A DNA stretch of 52,957 nucleotides from an uncultured Pelagibacteraceae bacterium (GTDB lineage Bacteria > Pseudomonadota > Alphaproteobacteria > Pelagibacterales > Pelagibacteraceae), in assembly GCA_902609705.1 (NCBI GenBank), contig CACLSX010000003.1, forward strand, positions 1 through 52,957, in the 5' to 3' direction. The position numbers were made by a program, and so were the translations under genes. Every line of letters begins with the position of its first letter. The stretch's first letter is position 1. Below the pieces are notes generated by a model that saw only the letters and a list, made by a program, of their open reading frames with translations, was not told the DNA's origin and ran no database searches. This document shows, in pieces, positions 1 through 8,587 of this stretch.

Positions 1-611
1 CTTATTTGATCAAGCCCTTAGACCTAGGTTTTGATATGTCTATAGTTTCAGCTACAAAATATTATTCTGGTCATTCAGATGTAATGGGTGGCAGTTTAGC
101 AATTAAAAAAAGACTTTTTAAGCAAGTGGAATTAAGTCAAAAAGCAGTTGGTTTAAGGTTGAGCCCAGATGATGCTTATTTAATTATGAGAGGATTAAGA
201 ACGTTAGATATTAGGTTAGACAAGCATCAAGACAATACAATCAAGGTAGCTAATTTTTTGAGTAAACAAAAAAAAGTTAAAGATGTTTTTTACCCAATTA
301 AAAAAAATATTAAACAATACAAAATGTGGAAAAAGTATTATTCAGGATCATCTGGGTTAATGGGTGTAAAAATTATTTCTAAAAATAAAAACTCTGTAAT
401 TAAATTTTTAAATAAACTAAAATTATTTGCCCATGGCTACAGTTGGGGAGGATTTGAAAGTCTTGCTTTATATCAAGACAAATTGGCACTGGGCAATAGG
501 AGATACACAAAGCTGAGTAATAACGAACATATTATAAGATTGCACATTGGTTTAGAAGATCCAAATGATTTGATTGCTGACATTAAACAGGCTATTAAAT
601 CAATAAGATGA
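1..611 (+). CDS. metC: cystathionine beta-lyase-type PLP enzyme, 3' part
   Basis: C-terminal part of a Cys/Met-metabolism PLP enzyme. The reading frame is open from base 3, so the true start lies before the window; the TTG at base 6 is only an internal codon. The PLP-lysine motif SATKYYSGHSDVMGG is near the start, and GYSWGGFESLAL near the end is typical of cystathionine beta-lyases, which cleave cystathionine to homocysteine, pyruvate and ammonia in the cytoplasm. Gamma-synthase or gamma-lyase relatives share the fold, so the substrate is inferred. Its stop overlaps the ATG of the downstream MFS gene, which suggests co-transcription. Confidence 0.8.
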   Translation, partial: YLIKPLDLGFDMSIVSATKYYSGHSDVMGGSLAIKKRLFKQVELSQKAVGLRLSPDDAYLIMRGLRTLDIRLDKHQDNTIKVANFLSKQKKVKDVFYPIKKNIKQYKMWKKYYSGSSGLMGVKIISKNKNSVIKFLNKLKLFAHGYSWGGFESLALYQDKLALGNRRYTKLSNNEHIIRLHIGLEDPNDLIADIKQAIKSIR

Positions 612-1828
612 ATGACATCAAATTTTTTCCAACAAAGAAAGCATTAGTTACCGTAATAGCTGCATCTGTTGTTGTTATTATTGCACTAGGAATAAGACAA
701 ACTTTTGGAATGTTTTATTTTGATTTTGCAACTGATTTAGATATCACAATAACACAGTTCGGATTTACAATGGGATTACAGCTCTTATTGTGGGGTGTTT
801 TTAGTCCTATGTTTGGAATTATTACGGACAAGTATGGTGGCAATATTGCAATCTTTATTGGTTTTGTTTTTTATTTATTAGCAATTTTATTATTTTATTC
901 AGGTTTTAATACTGGTTATTATTTTACAATAACAATTGGTATATTAGTTGGAGTTGGACTGGGATCCACAGCTATCAGTATACCTGTTTCAGTTGTTGCA
1001 AAACACTTTCCAGTTTCAAGCAGAACAATAGCAACAGGTATTGTAACATCAGCAGGATCTTTTGGATATTTTATATCACCACTAATCACAAGATACTCGC
1101 TTGTTGAACATGGGTGGGAAAATACAATGTTATTTTTCTGTTTCTTTTTAGGTCTAGGATTAATTGTAGCATTATTTGTTTCAACACCAAAAATACCTGT
1201 TGGTACAAATCAAAATAACAATCAAACAGCTAGAGAAGCTTTAAAAGAGGCTTTTTCAAATAAAAGTTATATCTATCTTACATTAGGTTTCTTTGTATGT
1301 GGTTGGCATATTGCTTTAGTTGCAACTCATATACCCACGTACATGATTGATAAAGGATTGCCAGATTGGTGTGCAGCGATGGTCTTAGCTTTAATCGGAC
1401 TTTTTAATATGGTTGGAACAATTACAAGTGGATATCTTGCAACTAGATATAGTCAAAAAATTCTATTAAGTGCAATTTACTTACTAAGAGGAGTATCAAT
1501 TATTTATTTCATATTTCTACCACCAAGTGTTTTTAATTCAGTAATCTTTGGAATTACTTTTGGGATGTTATGGCTATCAACAGTTCCACCAACAAATGGA
1601 ATAATAGGCAAGGTATTTGGAACTAAGTATATCGGATTATTATATGGAATTGTTTTTGTAAGTCATCAAATTGGATCTTTTTTGGGAGCATATTTGAGTG
1701 GAGTTTTCTACGAACTTAACGGCAATTTTGATTATGCTTGGTACATATCTATCGCATTATCTATTTTTGCTGGTTTGATACATTTACCTATAAAAGAGAA
1801 GCCAATTGAAAGACCACAAATCGCATAA
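608..1828 (+). CDS. MFS transporter, OFA (oxalate/formate antiporter)-like
   Basis: A 406-aa inner-membrane protein with about 12 hydrophobic helices, the usual MFS size. The conserved loop after TM2 appears as FGIITDKYGG (the MFS G-x-x-x-D-x-x-G region). The general look, including GIRQTFGMFYFDF in TM1, resembles monocarboxylate and OFA-type carriers. The ATG overlaps the metC stop, and the 3' end overlaps the proposed start of pabB. The substrate cannot be read from sequence; an organic acid is the family-based guess. Confidence 0.8.
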   Translation: MNDIKFFPTKKALVTVIAASVVVIIALGIRQTFGMFYFDFATDLDITITQFGFTMGLQLLLWGVFSPMFGIITDKYGGNIAIFIGFVFYLLAILLFYSGFNTGYYFTITIGILVGVGLGSTAISIPVSVVAKHFPVSSRTIATGIVTSAGSFGYFISPLITRYSLVEHGWENTMLFFCFFLGLGLIVALFVSTPKIPVGTNQNNNQTAREALKEAFSNKSYIYLTLGFFVCGWHIALVATHIPTYMIDKGLPDWCAAMVLALIGLFNMVGTITSGYLATRYSQKILLSAIYLLRGVSIIYFIFLPPSVFNSVIFGITFGMLWLSTVPPTNGIIGKVFGTKYIGLLYGIVFVSHQIGSFLGAYLSGVFYELNGNFDYAWYISIALSIFAGLIHLPIKEKPIERPQIA

Positions 1829-3020
1829 ACTTAAATTTAACCTGTATTTAGAAAAACTTTATCAATCGGATAAGCCACTTATAATCTACAAAGTTGATAA
1901 TGGTTATGACATTTATACAGATTTTTCTAAAAAAATTAATTTAACAAAAACAAATATACATAAATTTTTAAACTCTTTTGAAAAAATGAAATATAAAAAA
2001 GAAACTGATCAATATGTAGGTTTTTTTGGATACGAAATTTTAAATTATTTACTTGGTATTAAAATTAGCAAACAGTCTAAAAATGGTTTTTATAAAGGAG
2101 TTTTTTACAAACCAGAAACAATCATTAAAATTAGAGATAATATTTCAATATTTTCAAATAAAAAGAAGCAAGAATTTAATAATTATTTCAAACCAACTAA
2201 AATTTTATCACCATTTAAATTAAATATTAAATATCAAAAATACAAAAAAATATTTGATATTTTTTCAAAAAAAATAAGACAAGGAGAAACATATCAAATA
2301 AAAATTTGTACAAAATATCGTAATAAATCTTCAATAAATCCAATTAATTTTTTCTGGAGATTAATGAAGTCAAATGCTTCTCCAGAATCTTTTATGATAA
2401 GAGATAAAAACTATTCTATTGTAAGTTGCTCACCTGAAACTTTATTATTAAAAAAAGGTAACAAAATCATTACCAAGCCTATTGCTGGCACATTAAGAAA
2501 AAGTAAAAAAACTAACAGATCTAGTGCCTTAAAGTTTTTTAGAAATAATATTAAAGAGACTAAAGAACACAATATGATTGTTGATATGGAAAGAAGTGAT
2601 TTATCCAGAGTTTGTATTCCAGGAACAGTAAAAATTGATAAAGAAAAGTATGTCGAGGAATACAGGCACCTATTTCATTATGTTACAACTATATCTGGAA
2701 GCCTATTAAAGGGTATGACTATAAAAAATATTATCAAATCTATGATGCCTGGTGGATCAGTCATAGGCTGTCCCAAAGTAAGAACTTTAGAATTATTAAA
2801 TCAACAAGAAAAAGAGAATAGAAATATTTTTACAGGTAGTTTTGGCTATATAAAATTTAATAAAGATATGAGATTTAACATAATAATAAGATCTATATTA
2901 AATTATAAAAATACATCAGAAATATCTGCGGCATCTGGAGTTGTATTAGATAGTGCAGCAAAAAAAGAATTTAATGAAAACTTTATAAAAGCAAAATCAT
3001 TATTAGAATTATTTAAATGA
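1806..3020 (+). CDS. pabB: aminodeoxychorismate synthase component I (chorismate-binding enzyme)
   Basis: A 404-aa chorismate-utilising enzyme. The C-terminal two thirds carry the family signatures: SCSPETLL, PIAGTLRK (residues 225-232), MIVDMERSDLSR and GGSVIGCPKVRTLELL. It should convert chorismate plus ammonia from PabA to 4-amino-4-deoxychorismate for folate. PabB rather than TrpE is preferred because pabA and a class IV aminotransferase-fold gene (pabC) follow directly and the protein is short. The residue equivalent to the E. coli PabB active-site lysine (PIKGT) is alanine here, as in TrpE, so anthranilate synthase is not fully excluded. The start is a TTG overlapping the MFS gene by 23 bases; no ATG occurs before about residue 60, so the exact start is uncertain. 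The stop overlaps pabA (ATGA). Confidence 0.8.
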   Translation: MKDHKSHKLKFNLYLEKLYQSDKPLIIYKVDNGYDIYTDFSKKINLTKTNIHKFLNSFEKMKYKKETDQYVGFFGYEILNYLLGIKISKQSKNGFYKGVFYKPETIIKIRDNISIFSNKKKQEFNNYFKPTKILSPFKLNIKYQKYKKIFDIFSKKIRQGETYQIKICTKYRNKSSINPINFFWRLMKSNASPESFMIRDKNYSIVSCSPETLLLKKGNKIITKPIAGTLRKSKKTNRSSALKFFRNNIKETKEHNMIVDMERSDLSRVCIPGTVKIDKEKYVEEYRHLFHYVTTISGSLLKGMTIKNIIKSMMPGGSVIGCPKVRTLELLNQQEKENRNIFTGSFGYIKFNKDMRFNIIIRSILNYKNTSEISAASGVVLDSAAKKEFNENFIKAKSLLELFK

Positions 3021-3583
3021 TTTATATAATAGATCACCAGGATTCATTCACATGGAATGTAGTTCATCAATTCTCTCAGTTTGATAAAGTTTATTGTTCA
3101 AATTATTTTGAAATAAATAACAGTTTATTAAATAAATCTAATACAATTGTATTATCTCCTGGACCAGGTTCACCCAAAGATTATCCTAATACTTCAAAAA
3201 TCTATAATAAATTTAAAGGAAGAAAAAAAATCATAGGAATTTGCTTAGGGTATCAGCAAATATTACATTGTGAAAATGCCAAAATTATTCAACAAAGGAG
3301 GATATTCCATGGTTATCAATCTGAAGTAAAAGTTGTTTCGGATAAATCTATCTTTAGAAAGAATTCCAAATTTAAAGTCGGAAGATATCATTCACTTAAG
3401 CTTCAAGAGCCGTTTACCAAAGAAAATTTTGATATTACCATGAGATGCGCTAAAACTAATATTGCTATGGCTTTTGAAAACAAAAGAGATGATGTATATG
3501 GTTTTCAATTTCATCCAGAATCTTTTTTAACAACAAATGGTAAAATTCTTATTAAAAAAATCTTACAGTCGAAAAGATCTTAA
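3017..3583 (+). CDS. pabA: glutamine amidotransferase component of p-aminobenzoate synthase
   Basis: A 188-aa class I glutamine amidotransferase. The nucleophile elbow is GICLGYQ with Cys76, and the FHPES motif gives His166 and Glu168, completing the triad. An SPGPGSP oxyanion-strand motif is also present. It hydrolyses glutamine and passes ammonia to PabB. A tyrosine replaces the usual histidine after LG in the elbow, which is not a catalytic position. It overlaps pabB by 4 bases and pabC by about 47 bases, so it is the middle gene of a translationally coupled pabBAC unit. TrpG is the alternative name if the partner makes anthranilate. Confidence 0.87.
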   Translation: MIYIIDHQDSFTWNVVHQFSQFDKVYCSNYFEINNSLLNKSNTIVLSPGPGSPKDYPNTSKIYNKFKGRKKIIGICLGYQQILHCENAKIIQQRRIFHGYQSEVKVVSDKSIFRKNSKFKVGRYHSLKLQEPFTKENFDITMRCAKTNIAMAFENKRDDVYGFQFHPESFLTTNGKILIKKILQSKRS

Positions 3584-4313
3584 AGAAAAAGAATTTAAAG
3601 ATCTATGGAATGCCCACGGGGTTTTCACAACCATGTGGATCTATGGAAAGCCTCAAAAAATTTTATTTTTTAAAGAACACATAATAAATCTCATTAAGTC
3701 TACTAAAAATTATAAAATTTATGATCGAAACTTAAAAAGAAATATATTTAAAATAATTAAATCCAACTTAAATAAACAAAAAAATTATAATCATTTATTG
3801 AGAATTGCAGTAACCAAAAGTTTAATTTCTATTTCTTTGAGAGATAAATTAAAAATTAAAAAAAATCTCCAGTTAAAGTTAGTCAATTATAATAGAATTA
3901 AGCCTGAACATAAAAATCTAAAGTATAAATTTATTTTAAAAAATTTATCTAAAATGGATAATACAAAATCTGATATTGCTCTTTGTTCAAATGGAAAAAT
4001 TCTAGAGACAGGAACTTCAAATATTATTTTTATAAAAGATAATAAGTTCTATTCACCTATCAGGAAATTTTATAGAGGAGTTAATCTTAAGTTTTTTGAA
4101 AAAAAATTTAGGATAAAAAAAACTAATATTAATATTAATAAATTAAATCAATATGAAGAAATACTTCTAATCGGATCTGGAAAGGGAGTTTCCACAGTTT
4201 CATCCATAAAAGAAAAAAACTGGAATAGAAAAAAATATAAATCCTATGAAACTTTTGTAAGCAAATATAAAACTCAAATACTAAAACAAAAAAAATTAAG
4301 TAACTATTTATGA
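3537..4313 (+). CDS. pabC: aminodeoxychorismate lyase-like class IV aminotransferase-fold enzyme
   Basis: A 258-aa fold-type IV PLP protein. The late motif LETGTSNIIFI matches the class IV signature, and WNAHGVFTTMW near residue 25 matches the usual N-terminal strand. Next to pabB and pabA the expected role is release of pyruvate from aminodeoxychorismate to give p-aminobenzoate. By sequence alone a D-amino-acid or branched-chain aminotransferase cannot be excluded. The ATG at 3537 lies inside pabA in another frame; a later non-ATG start would shorten the overlap. Its stop overlaps the HIT gene (ATGA). Confidence 0.75.
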   Translation: MVKFLLKKSYSRKDLKEKEFKDLWNAHGVFTTMWIYGKPQKILFFKEHIINLIKSTKNYKIYDRNLKRNIFKIIKSNLNKQKNYNHLLRIAVTKSLISISLRDKLKIKKNLQLKLVNYNRIKPEHKNLKYKFILKNLSKMDNTKSDIALCSNGKILETGTSNIIFIKDNKFYSPIRKFYRGVNLKFFEKKFRIKKTNININKLNQYEEILLIGSGKGVSTVSSIKEKNWNRKKYKSYETFVSKYKTQILKQKKLSNYL

Positions 4314-4708
4314 GAAATCCTAATAATCCGTGCATATTCTGTTTTACAAGAAAAAAGGAATATATTTTTGAAAACGAACTAGCTTATGCAACTACTGACA
4401 CTTACCCTGTATCAAAATTTCATTCACTTATAATTCCAAAGCGGTGTGTCAAAAATTATTTTGATCTAACCTCAAAGGAAATCTTAGCGTGCAATAAATT
4501 AATAAAGAAACTAAAAAAAAAAATTGAAATGAACGATAAATCTGTAAAAGGTTTTAATATTGGTACCAATTCAGGAAAGGTTGCTGGACAATCTATTAAT
4601 CATTGTCATATTCATCTGATTCCAAGACGAAAAAATGATGTTAAAAATCCTCAAGGTGGTGTTCGAGCTGTAATTTCTGCTAAACAGCATTATGTAAGGA
4701 AAAAGTAA
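4310..4708 (+). CDS. HIT family nucleotide-binding hydrolase
   Basis: A 132-aa histidine-triad protein. The signature HCHIHL places His98, His100 and His102 in the active site, and NPCIFC near the N-terminus is the usual start of bacterial HIT proteins. Members hydrolyse nucleotide phosphoramidates or dinucleoside polyphosphates in the cytoplasm; the substrate here is unknown. The ATG overlaps the pabC stop, making it the last gene of the pab operon. About 105 bp without genes follow before aprM. Confidence 0.85.
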   Translation: MRNPNNPCIFCFTRKKEYIFENELAYATTDTYPVSKFHSLIIPKRCVKNYFDLTSKEILACNKLIKKLKKKIEMNDKSVKGFNIGTNSGKVAGQSINHCHIHLIPRRKNDVKNPQGGVRAVISAKQHYVRKK

Positions 4709-4740
4709 ACATTATTAACATTTTTTTCATCAGATGAGAT

Positions 4741-4761
4741 TATTAGTCAGTTGCACTAATA
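4741..4761. promoter_or_regulatory. inverted repeat upstream of aprM, possible operator
   Basis: Perfect 7-bp arms TATTAGT and ACTAATA separated by CAGTTGC, 54 bp before the aprM ATG. A TTGCAC hexamer inside it (4751-4756) could be a -35 box, but a good -10 at the right distance is not obvious. The arrangement would fit a dimeric regulator of the sulfite-oxidation operon. This is inference from symmetry and position only. Confidence 0.35.
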
Positions 4762-4814
4762 TTTTTTATAGATTATGAGCTTAGATTAGTATTATATTTA
4801 GCGGAGATAATAAT

Positions 4815-5609
4815 ATGTTCACAACAAATCCATTTGCTGTCCTTTCCTCAACAGTTCCTTCAATTGCTTTGCAAGCATTTGTTTTGTTGATGTTAGCATT
4901 GGTAGTGATTGGAACACTGATGGATATTATTCATAAGAAGAATGTAAAATATTTTTTTAATAATGCTAAAAAAGCAAAAAAAGCAGCAAGTAGAGAATTA
5001 AGTCTTGGAGAGAAAACAGCGATAATTTCTAAAACAGTAGTTCATGATATTGGAACTACATCTGAATTAGGTTTGGGTAAAAGAAGATTTGCACATGTTT
5101 TAGGAATGTATGGAACAATATTATTTTGGATTGGTTCAGGCGTTATGATATTTGGATACTCTTCTCCTAATGCTGTAACCCCAACTATATGGCCAATCAT
5201 TTGGCACGCTGGTGCAATTTTAACTTGCCTTGGAGCTTATTGGTTTTGGTTTTTTTTAAGAGTAGACGTATCTGCTGAAGCTCACTCAGTTTTTAGAATC
5301 ATAAAAGCAGATTTATTTGTTTTAGCTTTAGTATTATCGTCCACGTTTAGTTTAGCTTGGTCGTATTTCCAATATTCAGGATCTACTGGTTTAAGTATTT
5401 TATTTTTAATTTTGTTTGCGGTTGCTAACATAGTTTTATTTGGTGGAGTTTACTGGTCTAAATTTGCTCATATGTTTTACAAACCAGGTGCTGCAATCCA
5501 AAAAAATTTAGCAGAAGCAGATGGTTCCAGAGATAATTTACCTCCACCAGCAGATGCTCCAGAACAATTTGGACTTGGAATTAAACGTGAGGCACCAAAG
5601 CACTATTAA
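4815..5609 (+). CDS. aprM: membrane protein of the APS reductase locus (AprM)
   Basis: A 264-aa integral membrane protein with about five hydrophobic helices: residues about 18-38, then a cluster from about 90 to the low 210s. A basic cytoplasmic loop (KKAKKAASRELSLGEKTA) follows the first helix. It directly precedes aprB and aprA, the arrangement known for AprM, the presumed membrane anchor and quinone link of sulfite-oxidising APS reductase. GGAG lies about 7 bases before the ATG. The electron-transfer role is inferred from family and context; no haem-binding pattern was verified. Confidence 0.82.
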   Translation: MFTTNPFAVLSSTVPSIALQAFVLLMLALVVIGTLMDIIHKKNVKYFFNNAKKAKKAASRELSLGEKTAIISKTVVHDIGTTSELGLGKRRFAHVLGMYGTILFWIGSGVMIFGYSSPNAVTPTIWPIIWHAGAILTCLGAYWFWFFLRVDVSAEAHSVFRIIKADLFVLALVLSSTFSLAWSYFQYSGSTGLSILFLILFAVANIVLFGGVYWSKFAHMFYKPGAAIQKNLAEADGSRDNLPPPADAPEQFGLGIKREAPKHY

Positions 5610-5648
5610 TATGATTGATAAAATTTTAAAGAAAGGTAATAAGTAGAT

Positions 5649-6119
5649 ATGTCAACTTTTGTATACATGACGAGATGTGATGGTTGTGGTCATTGTGTAG
5701 ATATATGTCCATCAGATATCATGCATATAGACGAAACTATTAGAAGAGCAAAAAATATAGAACCAAATTTTTGTTGGGAATGCTATTCATGCGTTAAGGC
5801 ATGTCCTAATCATGCAATTGATGTAAGAGGATATGCTGACTTTGCTCCAATGGGTCATAGTGTTAGAGTTAGAAGAGAAGAAGAAAAAGGAACTATCTCT
5901 TGGAGAATTAAATTTAGAAATGGTACAGAGAAGAATTTTGTATCACCAATAACAACAAAACCTTGGGGAAAATTCATACCAAAATTAGCTGAAGCTGATA
6001 CTCCTAATCAAGGAGAGATTAATTCACAAATTTTATATAATGAGCCTCATGGTTTAAATACTGAAAAAGATTTACCAACTTTAGATAAGAATTCATTTAA
6101 GCAAGGCGTTTATTATTAA
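5649..6119 (+). CDS. aprB: adenylylsulfate reductase beta subunit (Fe-S)
   Basis: A 156-aa ferredoxin-like subunit with two [4Fe-4S] motifs: Cys10, Cys13, Cys16, Cys20 (CDGCGHCVDICP) and Cys42, Cys45, Cys48, Cys52 (CWECYSCVKACP). It passes electrons between the AprA FAD and an acceptor. The length and the tail following the clusters fit AprB, which wraps around AprA. The stop overlaps the aprA ATG (TAATG). In an aerobic sulfonate degrader the enzyme is expected to run in reverse, sulfite plus AMP to APS. Confidence 0.92.
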   Translation: MSTFVYMTRCDGCGHCVDICPSDIMHIDETIRRAKNIEPNFCWECYSCVKACPNHAIDVRGYADFAPMGHSVRVRREEEKGTISWRIKFRNGTEKNFVSPITTKPWGKFIPKLAEADTPNQGEINSQILYNEPHGLNTEKDLPTLDKNSFKQGVYY

Positions 6120-7978
6120 TGGCTAAGCACAAAACAATCATTGAAGAATGTGACGTACTAGTTGTCGGTGGAGGTATGGCTGGAACAGGGGCTACCTTTG
6201 AGGCAAGACACTGGGGAAGAGATTTAAAAATAATCTGCGTAGAAAAAGCAAATATAGATAGAAGTGGAGCAGTTGCACAAGGTCTTTACGCTATAAACTG
6301 CTATATGGGAATGCAGTGGGGTGAGAATATGCCAGAGGATCATGTAAGATACGCTAGAAATGATTTAATGGGTCTTGTTAGAGAAGATTTAGGTTATGAC
6401 ATGGCACGTCATGTAGACTCAACTGTTCACATGTTTGATGAATGGGGTCTTCCAATGATGAAAAATAAAGAAACTGGAAGATATCAAAGAGAAGGTAAGT
6501 GGCAAATAATGATACATGGTGAAAGTTACAAACCAATTGTAGCTGAAGCTGCAAAAAAATCTGCTGATAAAATTTATAACAGAATAATGATTACTCATCT
6601 TTTAAAAGATGAAAAAAATCCAAACCGAATAGCAGGTGCAGTTGGCTTTAATGTTAGAACTGGAAATTTTCACGTATTTAAATCTAGAACAGTAGTTGTT
6701 TCTGCTGGAGGAGCATCGCACATATTTAAACCAAGAGCAGTTGGTGAAGGTATGGGTAGAACATGGTATGCACCTTGGAGTAATGGATCTGCTTATGCAC
6801 TACCTATTCAAGCAGGTGCAAAAATGACTCAAATGGAAAATAGAATTGTACTTTGTCGATTTAAAGATGGTTATGGTCCAGTAGGAGCTTATTTCCTTCA
6901 TTTAAAAACTTATACTCAAAATGCAAATGGCGAAAATTATGAGAAGAAATGGTATGAAGCTACTAAAGAATTAGTAGGTGAATATATAGACCATCATCCA
7001 ACACCAACATGTTTGAGAAATCATGCATTTATTCAAGAAACAGCTGCAGGTGGTGGACCAATCCACATGGTTACAAAAGAAGCATTCCAAGACCCACACT
7101 TAGAAACAGTTGGATGGGAAAATTTCTTAGGAATGACTGTTGGACAAGCGGTGGTTTGGGCATCTCAAAATATCGATCCAAAATACACAAATCCTGAATT
7201 AACAACTTCGGAGCCATATGTAATGGGATCTCATGCTACATGTTCAGGAGCATGGGTTAGTGGACCAGAGGATATAGCACCTGATGAATATTTTTGGGGA
7301 TACAATAGAATGATGACTATTGATGGATTATTTGGAGCAGGAGATGCGGTTGGTGGAAGTGCTCACAAGTTTTCATCTGGTTCATTCACAGAAGGAAGGT
7401 TAGCGTCTAAAGCTGCTGTTAAATATATTCAAGATAAAAAAGCTGATGATATCGAAGTTTCTGATGCACAATTAGAGAAGCTTAAAGAAGAAATATTCAA
7501 ACCAATAGAGAACTATACGGTGGGAAGAAATGAAATAACTGGAGGAACTGTTTCTCCAAGCTATATTTTACCTATACAAGGACTACAAAGACTACAAAAA
7601 ATTATGGATGAATATTGTGGTGGATTAACAAATAATTACATGACAAATGATAATCTACTCAAAAAAGGCTTAGAACAGCTACAATTACTTCAAGAAGACT
7701 TAGATCATGTCGGAGCAGAAGATTATCACCAATTGATGAGAGCATGGGAACTTAAGCATAGAGCTGTAACATCAGAATGTGTTGCTCATCATACGTTATT
7801 TAGAGAAGAAACGCGTTGGCCAGGCTATTATTATAGAGGTGATCACATGAAACTTGATGATGAAAACTGGCACTGTTTAACTGTTTCTAGAAGAGATCCT
7901 GAAACTGGAAAATTTGAAATGGAGAAAAAGCCTGTTTATCATATCGTTGATGATAAAGAGAAGAAGCAAGCTTCCTAA
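6119..7978 (+). CDS. aprA: adenylylsulfate reductase alpha subunit (FAD)
   Basis: A 619-aa flavoprotein of the fumarate-reductase/succinate-dehydrogenase fold and of normal AprA length. The FAD-binding Rossmann motif VVGGGMAG is at residues 15-22. With AprB it interconverts APS with sulfite plus AMP. The surrounding suyAB, xsc and tauE genes all make or export sulfite, so oxidation of sulfite to APS is the inferred direction. No ATP sulfurylase or APS:phosphate adenylyltransferase lies in the window, so the final step to sulfate must be encoded elsewhere or missing. Confidence 0.94.
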   Translation: MAKHKTIIEECDVLVVGGGMAGTGATFEARHWGRDLKIICVEKANIDRSGAVAQGLYAINCYMGMQWGENMPEDHVRYARNDLMGLVREDLGYDMARHVDSTVHMFDEWGLPMMKNKETGRYQREGKWQIMIHGESYKPIVAEAAKKSADKIYNRIMITHLLKDEKNPNRIAGAVGFNVRTGNFHVFKSRTVVVSAGGASHIFKPRAVGEGMGRTWYAPWSNGSAYALPIQAGAKMTQMENRIVLCRFKDGYGPVGAYFLHLKTYTQNANGENYEKKWYEATKELVGEYIDHHPTPTCLRNHAFIQETAAGGGPIHMVTKEAFQDPHLETVGWENFLGMTVGQAVVWASQNIDPKYTNPELTTSEPYVMGSHATCSGAWVSGPEDIAPDEYFWGYNRMMTIDGLFGAGDAVGGSAHKFSSGSFTEGRLASKAAVKYIQDKKADDIEVSDAQLEKLKEEIFKPIENYTVGRNEITGGTVSPSYILPIQGLQRLQKIMDEYCGGLTNNYMTNDNLLKKGLEQLQLLQEDLDHVGAEDYHQLMRAWELKHRAVTSECVAHHTLFREETRWPGYYYRGDHMKLDDENWHCLTVSRRDPETGKFEMEKKPVYHIVDDKEKKQAS

Positions 7979-7987
7979 CCATTTTAG

Positions 7988-8338
7988 ATGAGTATTGTCG
8001 ATAAATCAGACGAAGAAATCATTAAAATTGCTGATCCTATCTGGGATAACATGGTTAGATGTTCCAATATGAAAGATTATGGTGGTTTTACGAGGGATTT
8101 ATCATCACAAATGCTCTATGGGGCCAACGAAGTAGAACTTGGCAAGCAATGGGCAAGCAATAAGCTTATCTCAAGCCTTAAAGAAGGGTGTAAGGCGATA
8201 GGCTGTTTGAGAAGAGGCTTGTACGTAACTGTTATCTATAAACAAAACAGTACAGAGATACCTGGTGACTTTTTAGGTCGACTAGTCCTTGGAGAGGAGG
8301 GAGATGAGGTTAAAGTCTTTGGGGCAACTATTTTTTAA
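7988..8338 (+). CDS. small uncharacterised protein of the apr operon
   Basis: A 116-aa soluble protein starting 9 bases after the aprA stop, so almost surely co-transcribed. It has no signal peptide or membrane helix. Three cysteines are visible, two in EGCKAIGCLRRG. The predicted layout (helical start, strand-rich end with GDFLGRLVLGEEGDEVKVFG) is vaguely like NTF2/SnoaL folds, but I do not recognise the family with confidence. Position suggests a role in sulfite oxidation, such as an assembly or AMP/APS-handling factor; this is inference only. Confidence 0.75.
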   Translation: MSIVDKSDEEIIKIADPIWDNMVRCSNMKDYGGFTRDLSSQMLYGANEVELGKQWASNKLISSLKEGCKAIGCLRRGLYVTVIYKQNSTEIPGDFLGRLVLGEEGDEVKVFGATIF

Positions 8339-8389
8339 ATTTAATTAAATATTATTTGCATTTAATAAAACTTGTGGTATTTCGCGGAT

Positions 8390-8536
8390 ATGCTTCAAGC
8401 TTTTAATCAAAATATTAAGAAAATCCCTTTATTAGTTTCAAATCAGTTTTCAAAAATAATTAAATCTTTTCTATATCTTTTTATATTTTTTACTTGGGCA
8501 ATTATAATCCTAGGAACATTTCAAAATTTTATTTAA
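8390..8536 (+). CDS. small membrane protein candidate (48 aa)
   Basis: A short open frame between the apr operon and tauE. An amphipathic N-terminal half (MLQAFNQNIKKIPLLVSNQF) is followed by one strong hydrophobic helix (FLYLFIFFTWAIIILGTF). No clear Shine-Dalgarno sequence precedes the ATG, which is common in this window. The composition looks like a real small membrane protein rather than random AT-rich sequence, but length and lack of known relatives keep confidence low. Its position hints at a link to sulfite export. Confidence 0.4.
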   Translation: MLQAFNQNIKKIPLLVSNQFSKIIKSFLYLFIFFTWAIIILGTFQNFI

Positions 8537-8587
8537 TTTATTCTTATAATCATTGACTTTAGATTATGAGAGGAATAGTTAGATTAT

